A stretch of DNA of 64,000 bases. It comes from Kineosporia mesophila. GTDB taxonomy: Bacteria > Actinomycetota > Actinomycetes > Actinomycetales > Kineosporiaceae. The position numbers were made by a program, and so were the translations under genes. Below, one piece after another: positions 56,223 through 64,000 of the stretch. The stretch covers positions 140,719-204,718 of the forward strand of contig NZ_JAJOMA010000015.1 in NCBI RefSeq assembly GCF_021129235.1, in the 5' to 3' direction. Positions within the stretch are counted from its first letter, which is position 1; the number at the start of each line of letters is the position of its first letter. Below the pieces are notes generated by a model, which worked only from the letters and a program-made list of their open reading frames with translations, ran no database searches and was not told where the DNA came from.

Positions 56223-59200
56223 TCAGCGCAGTGCGGCGATGCGTGAACGTACCGACCGGAGCTGGGCCAGGCGTCGTTCGTACCCGCCGCCGAGCACCAG
56301 CAGGGCCAGGCCCACCACGGCGGCCCAGGCCCACAGCGGCACGGTCGCGCCGATCTCGGTCATCCACGGGGACAGCAGCACCAGCGCCTCGATCGCCAGC
56401 GTGGCCGACCCGAGCACCAGCACGGCCTGCAGATGCTGCTGAGCACCGAGCGCGGCGACGGCGGCGGCCAGCAGGATCACCAGGAACGGACGCAGGTGGG
56501 GGCCTTCGGTCCCGGTCAGGGTGCAGAGGAGGCCGGGACCGAGCAGCAGGACGAGGCCGCGGGAGAAGGCCGACCAGGAGGCAGGCAGAGGCGCGGGCAG
56601 GTTTCCCGGCAGGTCGTTCTGGGGGTGGCGTCGGATTCTGTCCTCCAGCTGCGGGAAGCGGTCGAGGCCGTGCAACAGCGCAATCAGGGCGGCCGGGATC
56701 GTCCAGACCTCGAGAATGCCGAAGGACAGGCCGGAATCGGTGCCCGGAGCGCCCTGGTCGCTGAGCCCGAACACGACCCGGGCGAGCGCGGTGGCCACCG
56801 CCGTGATCGTGCCGGCCAGGAGGGCCGGGCGCACCACGGAGCCGCCGCCGAGCCAGGCGGGTACGGAATCCGTGGTGTCGGTGCGGATCAGGTACGTGCA
56901 ACCGGCCACCACGAGCGCGGCCAGCGTCATCAGTGCGATCGGCCGGGCGATGTCGTCCCGCACGAGGCAGGTGATCACGCTGGGCACCAGGCCGAGCGTG
57001 AGCGGGGTGATGATCAGGCGGTCGTTCCCGGCCGCGGCCGGTCGCAGGTGCCGGGCCCAGAGCTGAATCCCGAGCAGCACCAGGGCCGGTGGAACGGTGT
57101 AGGCCTCGACCAGGCTGACATCGGCGTCCACCAGCCGGGTCCAGCTGGAGGCGGTGAGCAGGAGCCCGGCCACCCAGCCGATCTGTGAGCGCCCGGGGGT
57201 GAGGGCGATCGCGGTCACGGCCGCACCGACGATGAGGAGTATCAGCCAGAGTTGTTCCTCCTGACCAGGAGCCATCGACAGGGCGAGGGCGGCGATGGCG
57301 GTGATCGCCAGACCGGCCTCGGCCCCGGCCCGGCGCGGTGGCTGTCCGTCGAGCCGTCCGCGCAGCACCAGCGCGGTGACCAGAAGAGCTCCGGCCGCCG
57401 CGGTCAGGGCCCAGATCAGTGCCGGGGTCAGGGCGTCGAAAGATCCGGCGTGCGCCCAGGAATGCAGGAACAGGGCGACGGCCGGGGCGATGACGGCGGC
57501 GAAGACCGGGGTGAGCAGGGGAACGGTCCGGGTCAGCCCGGCGCGGGCCCACAGCGTGCCGCCGGTCGCGGCCAGCGCGGTCACCGCGAGCAGGACGGGC
57601 TGGTGCCAGGCCGGCTGGTTGCCGGTGTCCAGGGTGGTGGCGAGCCCGATGCCGAGCACGAGGTATCCCGGTGCGGCGGCCGCGAGCCGGTCCGCGGGGG
57701 TCCAGGTGGCGCGGCCGCGGCGTTCCGGTAGCGGCAGCCGGGGCACGGTGATCAGGGCCAGGGAGACGAGAGGACCGATCACGGCGAGCCAGAAGAGCGG
57801 TGAGCCGGCGTTCGCCTGGTCGAGGAGTATGCCGAGCGCGACCGGGGCCAGGCTGAAGGCCAGGAGGGCGAGTCCGGCCCGGCCGGTGCGGCCGTCCGGT
57901 CCGTCGTCGGTGACCCGGCGGCGGGCGGCGAGCAGGGCCGGGACGGCGAGAGTCGTGACGACGCCGGGCAGTTCGTGGGTGGTCCAGGCCAGGGTGGCCG
58001 CCAGCGTTCCGAGCAGGGCGCTGAACATCCAGAGAACCGGTGAGGGCAGTGGGTTCCGGTCGCCGCGGATTGCCAGGACGGAAGCTGCCACGGCGATGGC
58101 GAGCAGTGCGGTCACGGTGGTGACGACCGCGGCAGCCGGTACCAGCGTGAGCACGAGCGCGAAGAGGGCCAGCAGGGCCGGGGGAGCCTGACGCAGGGTC
58201 CGGCGCACTTGCCGGGGCCAAGGGCCGGCCGGCCTGGCGTGACCCCGGGCGGCCACCCAGGTCACGGCCGCGAGGACGGCGAGGCAGGCGAGGGTCACGG
58301 CCCAGGTCAGGGTCGGGTGGTCCGGGGTGATGCCCAGGGTGTCGAGCCGGGCGGTGGCGTCGACGCTGCGGGGTGTCTGGACCACGGGCCGGACGACCTG
58401 GGCGATCACCAGGACCAGCGTGGGCACGGCGATCAGCGCGTACGTGCCCAGAACCCCGAGGGCCAGGGCGGTGCGGCGCAGGGCGGACCGCGGGGCCGGG
58501 GTCAGCCGGGAGACGGCGATCAGCAGCAGACCGGTCAGCAGGGTGACCGCGATCAGGACCGGGATGTCGGACGACAGGCTGAGCGATTCGGTGACGGCGA
58601 GCCCGGCGACGGCTGCCGCAGCCGTGGCGGAGATTCCGGTGGCCAGTGACCAGACCCGGTTCAGCCCGAGGGGATCGGGCCGGCGGGAGAGCGTTCCGGC
58701 ACTGGTGGGGTGCGAAGGGGCCCCGCCCGCCCGTGGGCTGGTGGGCGTCCCCCATCTTTGTTCGTGATCAGGCAAGACCTCCCCGGAAGAGTGGGGGAGC
58801 ACCTGATCACGGACGTCGGTGGTCTTGTCGGCCCAGGTCTGGGCGGCCAGGGTGACGGTGGTGCAGAGCAGGGTGAGCAGGGCCAGGTCCGGGTCCGGGA
58901 GGCCGAGAAGGGCCGGGACGGTGGCCACCACCAGCATCGTGGCGGCGAGGGCCCGGGCCAGGAGACGCTCGGTGCGGCATTCCGGGGGCAGGGTGCGCCG
59001 GAGCAGGGTGACCGCGGCGCTGACCGCCAGTGCGAGAGACCAGGAGATGACGAACCGGTCGAGGGCATTGTTCAGGGACTGACCGACGGTGAGCAGGGTG
59101 CCGATCGGCAACAGCACCGTGGAGGCGTGGGTGCCGGCTCGGAGGTGACCGACGCGTCCCCAAAGACCCGTGATCAGGCCGCTGACCAGCAGTGCGGTAC

Positions 59201-60230
59201 CGGTGTAGAGCGCGGCGTGCGGGTGGTCGGCCCCGAACAGGCCGGTGCGGCGGATCGCCCAGCCGTCGCCGAGCACCAGCACGACGCCGAGAGCCCCGAC
59301 CGCCTCGGCGGTCTCCGGCAGACGGGGGCGCAGCCAGGCCGCGACGCCGAGCGCGGCGAGGGTGGCGGTGGCGATCACGGCGGCGCGGGCGGCCAGCGGC
59401 ATGCTCTGCCACGAGAAGATCAGGAAGCCGATCGCGGCCACGGCCAGCAGCAGCGCGCCGACGCCGACAAGGATCGTGTTGACGCCGAGCTGGGGTCGAG
59501 GGGCGTCGGCCGGGTCGGACCAGGTGCCCCAGGGTGCCGAGGTCGCGGATCCGATGGAGGACGAGGCGGTGGGCGTGGTCTGCGGGGTCGCCCGGGTCTC
59601 GGGGGCAGTGGGGATGGACGACGGTGTACCGGGCGTCGTCAAGGACGCGTTCGGTGCGATGGTGCGAGCGTCGTTCACGGGGGCGCCGTGGTCGGGCGCC
59701 GGGAGCCCGGGAGCTACGCGCGCCGCCGGTGAGGTCGCGGGGACCGGGTCGGTGGGAGGAACCGGGTCAGCCGATGGGGCGGGATCCGTGGAGGTGGCCG
59801 GCCGGGGGGAAGCGGCCGGGTCGGCAGAAGCGGCAGGGCCCGCGGAGGTGGCCGGGTTCGCGGGAGCGCCGGGGTTCGTGACGTCGGCCGGGCCCGTGAG
59901 GGTTGCCGGGTTCGTGAAGACGGCCGGGCTGGTGGAGGTGACCGGGTTCGTCGGAGCGGCGGGCGCGGTGGTGGGGCGGATCTGGGCGCGGAGGTACTGC
60001 AGCACGCTCTCGCGCCGGTCGAGGGCCGCGGCGGCGTCGCGGCTCAGCCGCTGCAGGTGGCCGCCGTCCGGGCCGGTGAGGTCGATTCCGCAGGCCGCGC
60101 AGTGTGGTCCACGCAGGGCGGCGGAACAGTTGGGGCATCGGGTCAGGTCGAGCAGGAGACGGCTGAGCTCGGGAACGGTGTCGAGCACGGTCCGGGCCTG
60201 ATCAGCCTGGCCCCCCAGGTCGGAACTCAT
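56223..60230 (-). CDS. Giant zinc-ribbon, multi-pass membrane protein (SCO7613-like)
   Basis: A 1335-residue protein. The N-terminus has a zinc ribbon (CPNCSAALRGPHCAACG, Cys pairs at about 32-48), then a Pro/Ala/Thr/Asn-rich disordered stretch (about 88-235), then roughly 30 or more hydrophobic segments in short helices separated by Arg/Pro loops. This is the layout of the SCO7613 C-terminal-domain membrane family of actinomycetes, of unknown function. In a loop at about residues 474-495 the sequence DQVLPHSSGEVLPDHEQRWG is encoded by a copy of the dispersed palindrome, read in frame. ATG 60230 is the start. Confidence 0.8.
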   Translation of the reverse strand: MSSDLGGQADQARTVLDTVPELSRLLLDLTRCPNCSAALRGPHCAACGIDLTGPDGGHLQRLSRDAAAALDRRESVLQYLRAQIRPTTAPAAPTNPVTSTSPAVFTNPATLTGPADVTNPGAPANPATSAGPAASADPAASPRPATSTDPAPSADPVPPTDPVPATSPAARVAPGLPAPDHGAPVNDARTIAPNASLTTPGTPSSIPTAPETRATPQTTPTASSSIGSATSAPWGTWSDPADAPRPQLGVNTILVGVGALLLAVAAIGFLIFSWQSMPLAARAAVIATATLAALGVAAWLRPRLPETAEAVGALGVVLVLGDGWAIRRTGLFGADHPHAALYTGTALLVSGLITGLWGRVGHLRAGTHASTVLLPIGTLLTVGQSLNNALDRFVISWSLALAVSAAVTLLRRTLPPECRTERLLARALAATMLVVATVPALLGLPDPDLALLTLLCTTVTLAAQTWADKTTDVRDQVLPHSSGEVLPDHEQRWGTPTSPRAGGAPSHPTSAGTLSRRPDPLGLNRVWSLATGISATAAAAVAGLAVTESLSLSSDIPVLIAVTLLTGLLLIAVSRLTPAPRSALRRTALALGVLGTYALIAVPTLVLVIAQVVRPVVQTPRSVDATARLDTLGITPDHPTLTWAVTLACLAVLAAVTWVAARGHARPAGPWPRQVRRTLRQAPPALLALFALVLTLVPAAAVVTTVTALLAIAVAASVLAIRGDRNPLPSPVLWMFSALLGTLAATLAWTTHELPGVVTTLAVPALLAARRRVTDDGPDGRTGRAGLALLAFSLAPVALGILLDQANAGSPLFWLAVIGPLVSLALITVPRLPLPERRGRATWTPADRLAAAAPGYLVLGIGLATTLDTGNQPAWHQPVLLAVTALAATGGTLWARAGLTRTVPLLTPVFAAVIAPAVALFLHSWAHAGSFDALTPALIWALTAAAGALLVTALVLRGRLDGQPPRRAGAEAGLAITAIAALALSMAPGQEEQLWLILLIVGAAVTAIALTPGRSQIGWVAGLLLTASSWTRLVDADVSLVEAYTVPPALVLLGIQLWARHLRPAAAGNDRLIITPLTLGLVPSVITCLVRDDIARPIALMTLAALVVAGCTYLIRTDTTDSVPAWLGGGSVVRPALLAGTITAVATALARVVFGLSDQGAPGTDSGLSFGILEVWTIPAALIALLHGLDRFPQLEDRIRRHPQNDLPGNLPAPLPASWSAFSRGLVLLLGPGLLCTLTGTEGPHLRPFLVILLAAAVAALGAQQHLQAVLVLGSATLAIEALVLLSPWMTEIGATVPLWAWAAVVGLALLVLGGGYERRLAQLRSVRSRIAALR
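58756..58815. repeat. Copy of dispersed palindrome family inserted in frame in the giant membrane gene
   Basis: CTTTGTTCGTGATCAGG (58756-58772) with inner CTCCCC (58779-58784) faces GGGGAG (58794-58799) and CCTGATCACG (58802-58811). Relative to other copies CATG/CATG has become CAGG/CCTG, a paired change. It lies inside the coding region and keeps the frame open. Confidence 0.8.
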
Positions 60231-60354
60231 GGTCGCCGATTGTGGGTGACAAGGCGGGCTCCCGTCCCGTGGATCCGGCGGGAGTGTCCGATACCACCCG
60301 ATCGTGCTTTCCTGAGCTGTGAGTTGTCACGCTGCGTAGGAGTGTTCACGACGC

Positions 60355-61059
60355 TCAGCTCATCTGGTCGGCGTGCCAGCGGTAGAGGTTGCGGGGGCGT
60401 CCGGAGGTGCCGTAACGCTGGGTCTGGGCGACCAGTTGCCGCGAGGTGAGCTCTTCGAGGTAATGCCGTGCGGTCACCCGGGAGATCCCGAGGGCCTGGG
60501 CCACCTCGTCGGCGGAGACCGGGTCGGGCGTGGTGCGCAGATGGGCGGCGACCTTGTCGAGGGTCCGCCGGGCCGACAGACGGGTGGGAACGACGTCGGC
60601 CCGCACGTCGGGTCGCAGCAGGGCCAGGACCGAGTCGATGTCGCGCTGGCTGACCGGCCCGGTGGAGTGGGCGGTCTGGCGGCGGAAGGCGGCGTAGCGC
60701 CGCAGGTGTTCCTGGAAATCTTGCAGGTACAGGGGTTTGAGCAGGTAGTGGACGACCCCGAAGGTGATGGCCAGCCGCACCAGGAGCAGGTTGCGGGACG
60801 AGGTGATCACCATGATGTCGGCCGTGGAGTTACGCGCCCGCAGGATCCGGCACAGTTCCAGGCCGCTGGCATCGGGCAGGTTCAGGTCGAGCAGGATGAG
60901 TTCCGGGCCGGTGATCTGTGTCTGGCGCAGCATGTCGGCGCCGGTGTTCGCGATGCCGGAGACGATGAAACCAGGGGTCTGGCCGACGTACTGGGCGTGC
61001 AGGGCGGTGATGATCGGATCGGCGTCGACGATCAGGGTGCTGATGCGGCGTTCAGGCAT
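60355..61059 (-). CDS. Orphan response regulator, CitB/DcuR (DpiA) type
   Basis: A 234-residue regulator. The receiver domain (1-125) has LIVDADPIIT, phosphoacceptor Asp58 in LILLDLNLPDASGLE, VITSSRN and YLLKPLY (Lys). The C-terminal winged helix (about 155-230) has VSADEVAQALGISRVTARHY and GRPRNLYRWH, as in regulators that partner DcuS/CitA sensor kinases of C4-dicarboxylates or citrate. No kinase lies nearby. It is divergent from the globin gene across a 470-base gap. ATG 61059 chosen; GTG 61062 is possible. Confidence 0.85.
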   Translation of the reverse strand: MPERRISTLIVDADPIITALHAQYVGQTPGFIVSGIANTGADMLRQTQITGPELILLDLNLPDASGLELCRILRARNSTADIMVITSSRNLLLVRLAITFGVVHYLLKPLYLQDFQEHLRRYAAFRRQTAHSTGPVSQRDIDSVLALLRPDVRADVVPTRLSARRTLDKVAAHLRTTPDPVSADEVAQALGISRVTARHYLEELTSRQLVAQTQRYGTSGRPRNLYRWHADQMS

Positions 61060-61528
61060 CACACAGGGGTGCGCGCCGGTTGCGCGCGGTGCTCAACCCC
61101 ATCACCATCCCCGGCCACCGGCAGACATCTGGAGCGTGATTCTAGTGACAGTGATCATCGGGTAGCAATGGTCGCCGGGGGTCCATCTTCACGACCTTGG
61201 CCAATATCCGTTACCGGGATTTTACGTCGCATTGCTTGATCGATGACGGGCAAGTCAATACTTCGCGCCGACTTTCTCGTCCTGTGGACCAATATTCATT
61301 GGTGTAACTCAGAGTTGGGCATATTCAACTGGTCAACCTGGCTCTGGCCATGGCCTTTCACCAGGAATGACGTGCGAAGAGTGCCCGTGCGGTCACTTTG
61401 AGTGATCATTTTCGTAGGTTCTGTCGGGTTTGCATGTTTCCCGGTTTTCTCTGTAGAACGGTCTTCGACGCAACCTCATCCGGTGACCCTGACCCGTCGC
61501 CTCGAAACGAATTTCTTGGGAGTGCTGG
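61060..61528. promoter_or_regulatory. 470-base less GC-rich control region upstream of the globin gene
   Basis: This is the most AT-rich stretch in the window, between the divergent response regulator and globin genes. It includes the inverted repeat ACCAAT-ATTC-ATTGGT (61288-61303) and several T-rich tracts (ATTTTACGTCGCATTGC, CATTTTCGTAGG). No convincing gene is seen. A long 5' untranslated region or several promoters are likely. Confidence 0.5.
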
Positions 61529-63628
61529 ATGTTTCGCGAGCCGCGACGATTGGAGGAGCTTCCTCCTTTCGACCCGCGGACCATTGCGGTCGTACGTAAG
61601 AGCTGCGCCGCCCTGCCGCCGGACCACATCGAGCTGACGCAGGAGTTCTACCGCCAGCTCTTCGTCATGGCTCCGCACGCGCGGGCACTCTTCCCCGAGG
61701 ACATGACCGAGCAGAACGAGCGCCTGCTGAAGGCGATCCTGCTCACGGTCGAGCACCTCGACGATCCGGAGGCCGTGGAGTCCCACCTGCGGCGCTGGGG
61801 CGGCGTGCACCGGCGCAAGCACTCCGTGACCAATGACCTCTACCCGTACGTGGCCCACGCGCTGGTGCGGGCTCTGCGCGAACTCAACGGCGGCGACCTG
61901 GAGACCACGGTCGCCTCGTGCTGGATGGCCGTCTACGAGTGGATGGCCGCCGTGATGATCGCCGGCGCCGACGAGGCCGAAGAGGCCGAGCGGATGGCCG
62001 AGACCCGTGAGGGCTCGGTGGTGCGGCCGTACTACGAGTCCGAGCAGCAGTACGCCGGTCAGCAGCAGTACTACGGCGCGCCGCCCACGCAGCAGAGTGC
62101 CTTGCCCGCAGGCCCCTACGGCCAGGCGGGCCAGACCGGGCAGCAGAACGCTCTCCCGGCGGGGCCCTCCTACGGTCAGGCCGGACAGTCGGGATCCGGC
62201 CTCGCGCGCCGCGATGACCAGGCCGATTACGCCCGGCCGGCCGGGCAGCGCGACACCGGTGCCCTGGAGCAGTACGACGAGCCGGCGCAGTACGGCGATC
62301 GGACGCACAACCCGGTGCGGGGGCAGGACCCCACCGGTCAGCAGGCCGTGAGCCAGTACTCGCACGGTCAGTACCAGGCCGGGCAGTACCAGGGCGTCCA
62401 GAACCGGGGTGTTCAGCCCCCGACGGGCCAGAACCAGGTCCGGCCCCAGCCGAGTGCGGTCGCCCAGTTCGCCCGGCCCCCGCAGCGCTACACCGGTGAG
62501 ACGGCGGCCATCCAGCTGCCCGTGCTGCGTTCCGGGGAAGACGCTTACGGGCAGCAGCAGGACTACGCGGACCCGGCCGGTTACGCCGATCAGCCCGGTT
62601 ACGCGGATCAGCCCGGTTACGTTGACGAATCCGGTTACGCGGACCAGCAGGTTTACGCCGAACAGCCCGGAAATACTGGGCAGGCGGGATATCCGGACCA
62701 GCAGGGGTACGCGGATCCGGCGGGTTACGTCGACGAGTCCGGGTACGCCGAGCAGCCGGGACACCCTGGGCAGCAGTCCACAGCGGCCGGCCGGCGAGGC
62801 TATTTCAAGCAGCCGGGTCAGACGGGTTCGGTAGCGCAGCCGGGGTACTTCGAGCAGCCCGGCCAGACCGGTGCCCCTGCCCAGTCGGGGTATTTTGAGC
62901 AGTCCGGCCAGACCGGTGCCCCTGCCCAGCCGGGGTACTTCGAGCAGTCCGGTCAGACGGGTTCGGTCGCTCAGCCGGGGTACTTCGAGCAGTCGAGCCA
63001 GACCGGTCCGGTTGCGCAGCAGAGCTATTTCGAGCAGCCCGGTGACCTCGACCAGTCCGACCGGGCCCAGCAGCCGGGGTATTTCCCGCAGGCCGCACGC
63101 GACGGTCAGGCCCGGCCCGCGGCTCACCCCGAGCAGCCGGGATACTTCGAGCACCCGGGGCCGGGTCACCAGGCCGGTTACCCCCAGCCGGGTTACGCCG
63201 AGCCGGAGCCGACCGGGTACGAGAACCCCGACGGGTACGCGCAGCCGGGATACGGTGAGCCGGGCCAGGGTGGGCAGGCGCAGTACGGTGACCAGCCCGG
63301 GTACGCCGAAGGGCCTGGACCGGCCGGACAGTCCGAACCGGAGCAGCTGAGGTATGCCGGGCGTACCGACCGCGGTGACCGGGCCGGGTACGGCGAGCGT
63401 TCCCGGGCCGTGCAGCAGCGGGCCGGCTACCCCGGGCAGTCGGCCCACGCCGAACCCGCTACCTACACCCACCCGCCGCGGTACACCCAGCAGCAGCGTG
63501 ACCAGGCCGACCGCGATCAGCAGGCCCGGTACGAGGCGCAGCAGCAGTACGGGAACGACGAGATCCGCCCCGACGACACGCAGCCGCAGCCGGGGTACCC
63601 GGCGGAGACCTGGCAGGGCACGGCATGA
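61529..63628 (+). CDS. Globin with long Gln/Gly/Tyr/Pro-rich repetitive tail
   Basis: A 699-residue protein. Residues 15-155 are a three-over-three globin with the flavohemoglobin-type heme pocket: Tyr41 (B10) in EFYRQLF, Gln62 (E7) and Leu66 (E11) in EQNERLLKAI, proximal His98 (F8) in VHRRKHSV, then LYPYVAHALVRALREL and CWMAVYEWMAAVM. No FAD/NAD reductase domain follows. Instead residues about 165-699 are low-complexity, with repeats such as GYADQPGYADQPG and a 15-residue unit GYFEQSGQTGAPAQP. A heme protein for NO/O2 chemistry or sensing with a disordered, possibly condensate-forming tail is inferred. It overlaps the next ATG by ATGA. A start just after GGGAGTGCTGG is used. Confidence 0.85.
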   Translation: MFREPRRLEELPPFDPRTIAVVRKSCAALPPDHIELTQEFYRQLFVMAPHARALFPEDMTEQNERLLKAILLTVEHLDDPEAVESHLRRWGGVHRRKHSVTNDLYPYVAHALVRALRELNGGDLETTVASCWMAVYEWMAAVMIAGADEAEEAERMAETREGSVVRPYYESEQQYAGQQQYYGAPPTQQSALPAGPYGQAGQTGQQNALPAGPSYGQAGQSGSGLARRDDQADYARPAGQRDTGALEQYDEPAQYGDRTHNPVRGQDPTGQQAVSQYSHGQYQAGQYQGVQNRGVQPPTGQNQVRPQPSAVAQFARPPQRYTGETAAIQLPVLRSGEDAYGQQQDYADPAGYADQPGYADQPGYVDESGYADQQVYAEQPGNTGQAGYPDQQGYADPAGYVDESGYAEQPGHPGQQSTAAGRRGYFKQPGQTGSVAQPGYFEQPGQTGAPAQSGYFEQSGQTGAPAQPGYFEQSGQTGSVAQPGYFEQSSQTGPVAQQSYFEQPGDLDQSDRAQQPGYFPQAARDGQARPAAHPEQPGYFEHPGPGHQAGYPQPGYAEPEPTGYENPDGYAQPGYGEPGQGGQAQYGDQPGYAEGPGPAGQSEPEQLRYAGRTDRGDRAGYGERSRAVQQRAGYPGQSAHAEPATYTHPPRYTQQQRDQADRDQQARYEAQQQYGNDEIRPDDTQPQPGYPAETWQGTA
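62798..63040 (+). repeat. 45-bp coding repeat array in the globin tail
   Basis: Five 45-base units encode GYF[KE]Q[PS][GS]QTG[SAP][VP]AQ[PSQ], beginning at 62798, with a sixth partial unit. Synonymous differences between units show that the array is not very recent. Confidence 0.85.
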
Positions 63629-64000
63629 CGCAGCAGAACCTGCACTCCGGCGCCGGGTTCGGGCTTCCCTCATTCGAGGCCAACGCACAGGCTTTCGCCG
63701 CGGCGGCCAACACGTTCGAGGCCGGTGCGCCGACCATCGCGGTGCCCACCTCGCCGGACCCGGCTCCCACCTCGCCGGTGTCCCCGGCTTCGCCGGTGGG
63801 CCTGACGGCGGCGCCGCAGGTGAGCGTTGCCCCCTCGGCGATGTCGGCCGTGTCGGTCGACACCTCGCCGTCGGCCGAGGCGGCGCAGTCCGTCAGTGCG
63901 GCATCGTCGGTCAGTGTGCCGTCGTCGGTCGGCGCGTCGTCGTCGGTCGGCGCGTCGTCGTCGGTCGGCGCGTCGTCGTCGGTCGGCACCGTGCCGCCGG
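63625..64000 (+). CDS. Low-complexity protein coupled to the globin, 3' end outside window
   Basis: ATG 63625 overlaps the globin stop (ATGA) and the frame stays open to the window edge (125 codons). It starts MTQQNLHSGAGFGLPSFEAN and AQAFAAAANTFEAGAPTIAV, then becomes Ser/Pro/Ala/Val-rich with SSSVGA repeats encoded by an 18-bp unit (TCGTCGTCGGTCGGCGCG) near 63930-63985. No domain is recognisable in this part; a folded domain may follow beyond the window. Coupling to the globin argues for a shared function. Confidence 0.7.
   Translation, partial: MTQQNLHSGAGFGLPSFEANAQAFAAAANTFEAGAPTIAVPTSPDPAPTSPVSPASPVGLTAAPQVSVAPSAMSAVSVDTSPSAEAAQSVSAASSVSVPSSVGASSSVGASSSVGASSSVGTVPP

Noticed and set aside
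62798..63040. Repeat array as CRISPR or minisatellite
   Set aside because: Units are contiguous without spacers, multiples of three, and in an open frame with a consistent protein repeat.
63459..63989. Minus-strand frame rich in TDDDAP repeats at the window end
   Set aside because: It is the antisense reading of the SSSVGA repeats; the plus-strand frame is coupled to the globin by ATGA and has a proper start.
1..64000. rRNA, tRNA, prophage, transposase and CRISPR features
   Set aside because: Nothing with the needed conserved sequence or structure was seen on reading both strands; a tRNA scan would settle the tRNA point.

Overview
The window is 64 kb of very GC-rich DNA with short gene gaps, frequent GTG starts, many four-base ATGA/GTGA stop-start overlaps, many TetR-type regulators, Tat/lipoprotein exports, a mycothiol-type (DinB/MDMPI) enzyme, a DUF397 gene and an IdeR/DmdR-type iron box. 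This fits a chromosomal segment of a soil or plant-associated Actinomycetota, possibly of the Kineosporiaceae type (the family is an inference). I see no rRNA, tRNA, prophage, transposase or CRISPR array. Most genes are ordinary accessory metabolism: small divergent regulator/enzyme pairs, each with a visible operator.

Layout. 1-5.6 kb: an acyl-CoA ligase cut by the window edge, a DUF3445 heme N-demethylase-like gene with a DUF4288-like partner, an amidohydrolase with a divergent TetR, a GPP34 protein and a VOC protein. 5.7-9.2 kb: a 23-bp perfect hairpin, then a DUF4173 membrane protein and an OmpR-type two-component system. 9.2-12.1 kb: a secreted esterase, then a short threonyl-tRNA synthetase behind a leader peptide containing Thr-Thr-Thr and a strong terminator. 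12.3-25 kb: TetR/MFS, WYL/VOC, tyrosine phosphatase, two alpha/beta hydrolases with a GlxA-type regulator, thymidine kinase, a CAP protein, TetR/oxidoreductase, and a ricin-type lectin. 25.2-32.5 kb: a small possible biosynthetic cluster (macrolide-type glycosyltransferase, histidine-decarboxylase-like enzyme, GT2, two ABC exporter halves).

32.5-40.3 kb: PanB and a FadR-type regulator, divergent from a coupled operon (ACS-type MFS, DhaK-DhaL kinase, RpiB-like, TIM-like, xylose-isomerase-like barrel, PGDH_C-type dehydrogenase). Read together the operon gives a full route D-apionate -> 3-oxoisoapionate -> L-erythrulose -> L-erythrulose 1-phosphate -> D-erythrulose 4-phosphate -> D-erythrose 4-phosphate. 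40.3-47.5 kb: an MDMPI-family protein, a PAP2 phosphatase, a TetR/TetX-like flavin monooxygenase pair, a class A PBP whose transpeptidase motifs are all lost, and RidA. 47.5-52.5 kb: an iron-boxed siderophore ABC importer (ATPase, lipoprotein, double-length permease) and an AraC regulator. 52.5-61 kb: small membrane proteins, a BASS/ACR3-like transporter, a TetR/oxidoreductase pair, a 1335-residue SCO7613-like membrane protein, and an orphan response regulator. 61.5-64 kb: a globin with a flavohemoglobin-type heme pocket fused to about 530 residues of Gln/Gly/Tyr/Pro-rich repeats, coupled to a second low-complexity gene that runs off the window.

Threaded through the window is a family of dispersed palindromes with the arm core GTGATCATGCAAA (five full and two half copies). 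Their arms covary between copies. One copy lies in frame inside a coding gene, and one carries the Shine-Dalgarno and ATG of an ABC exporter in its right arm.
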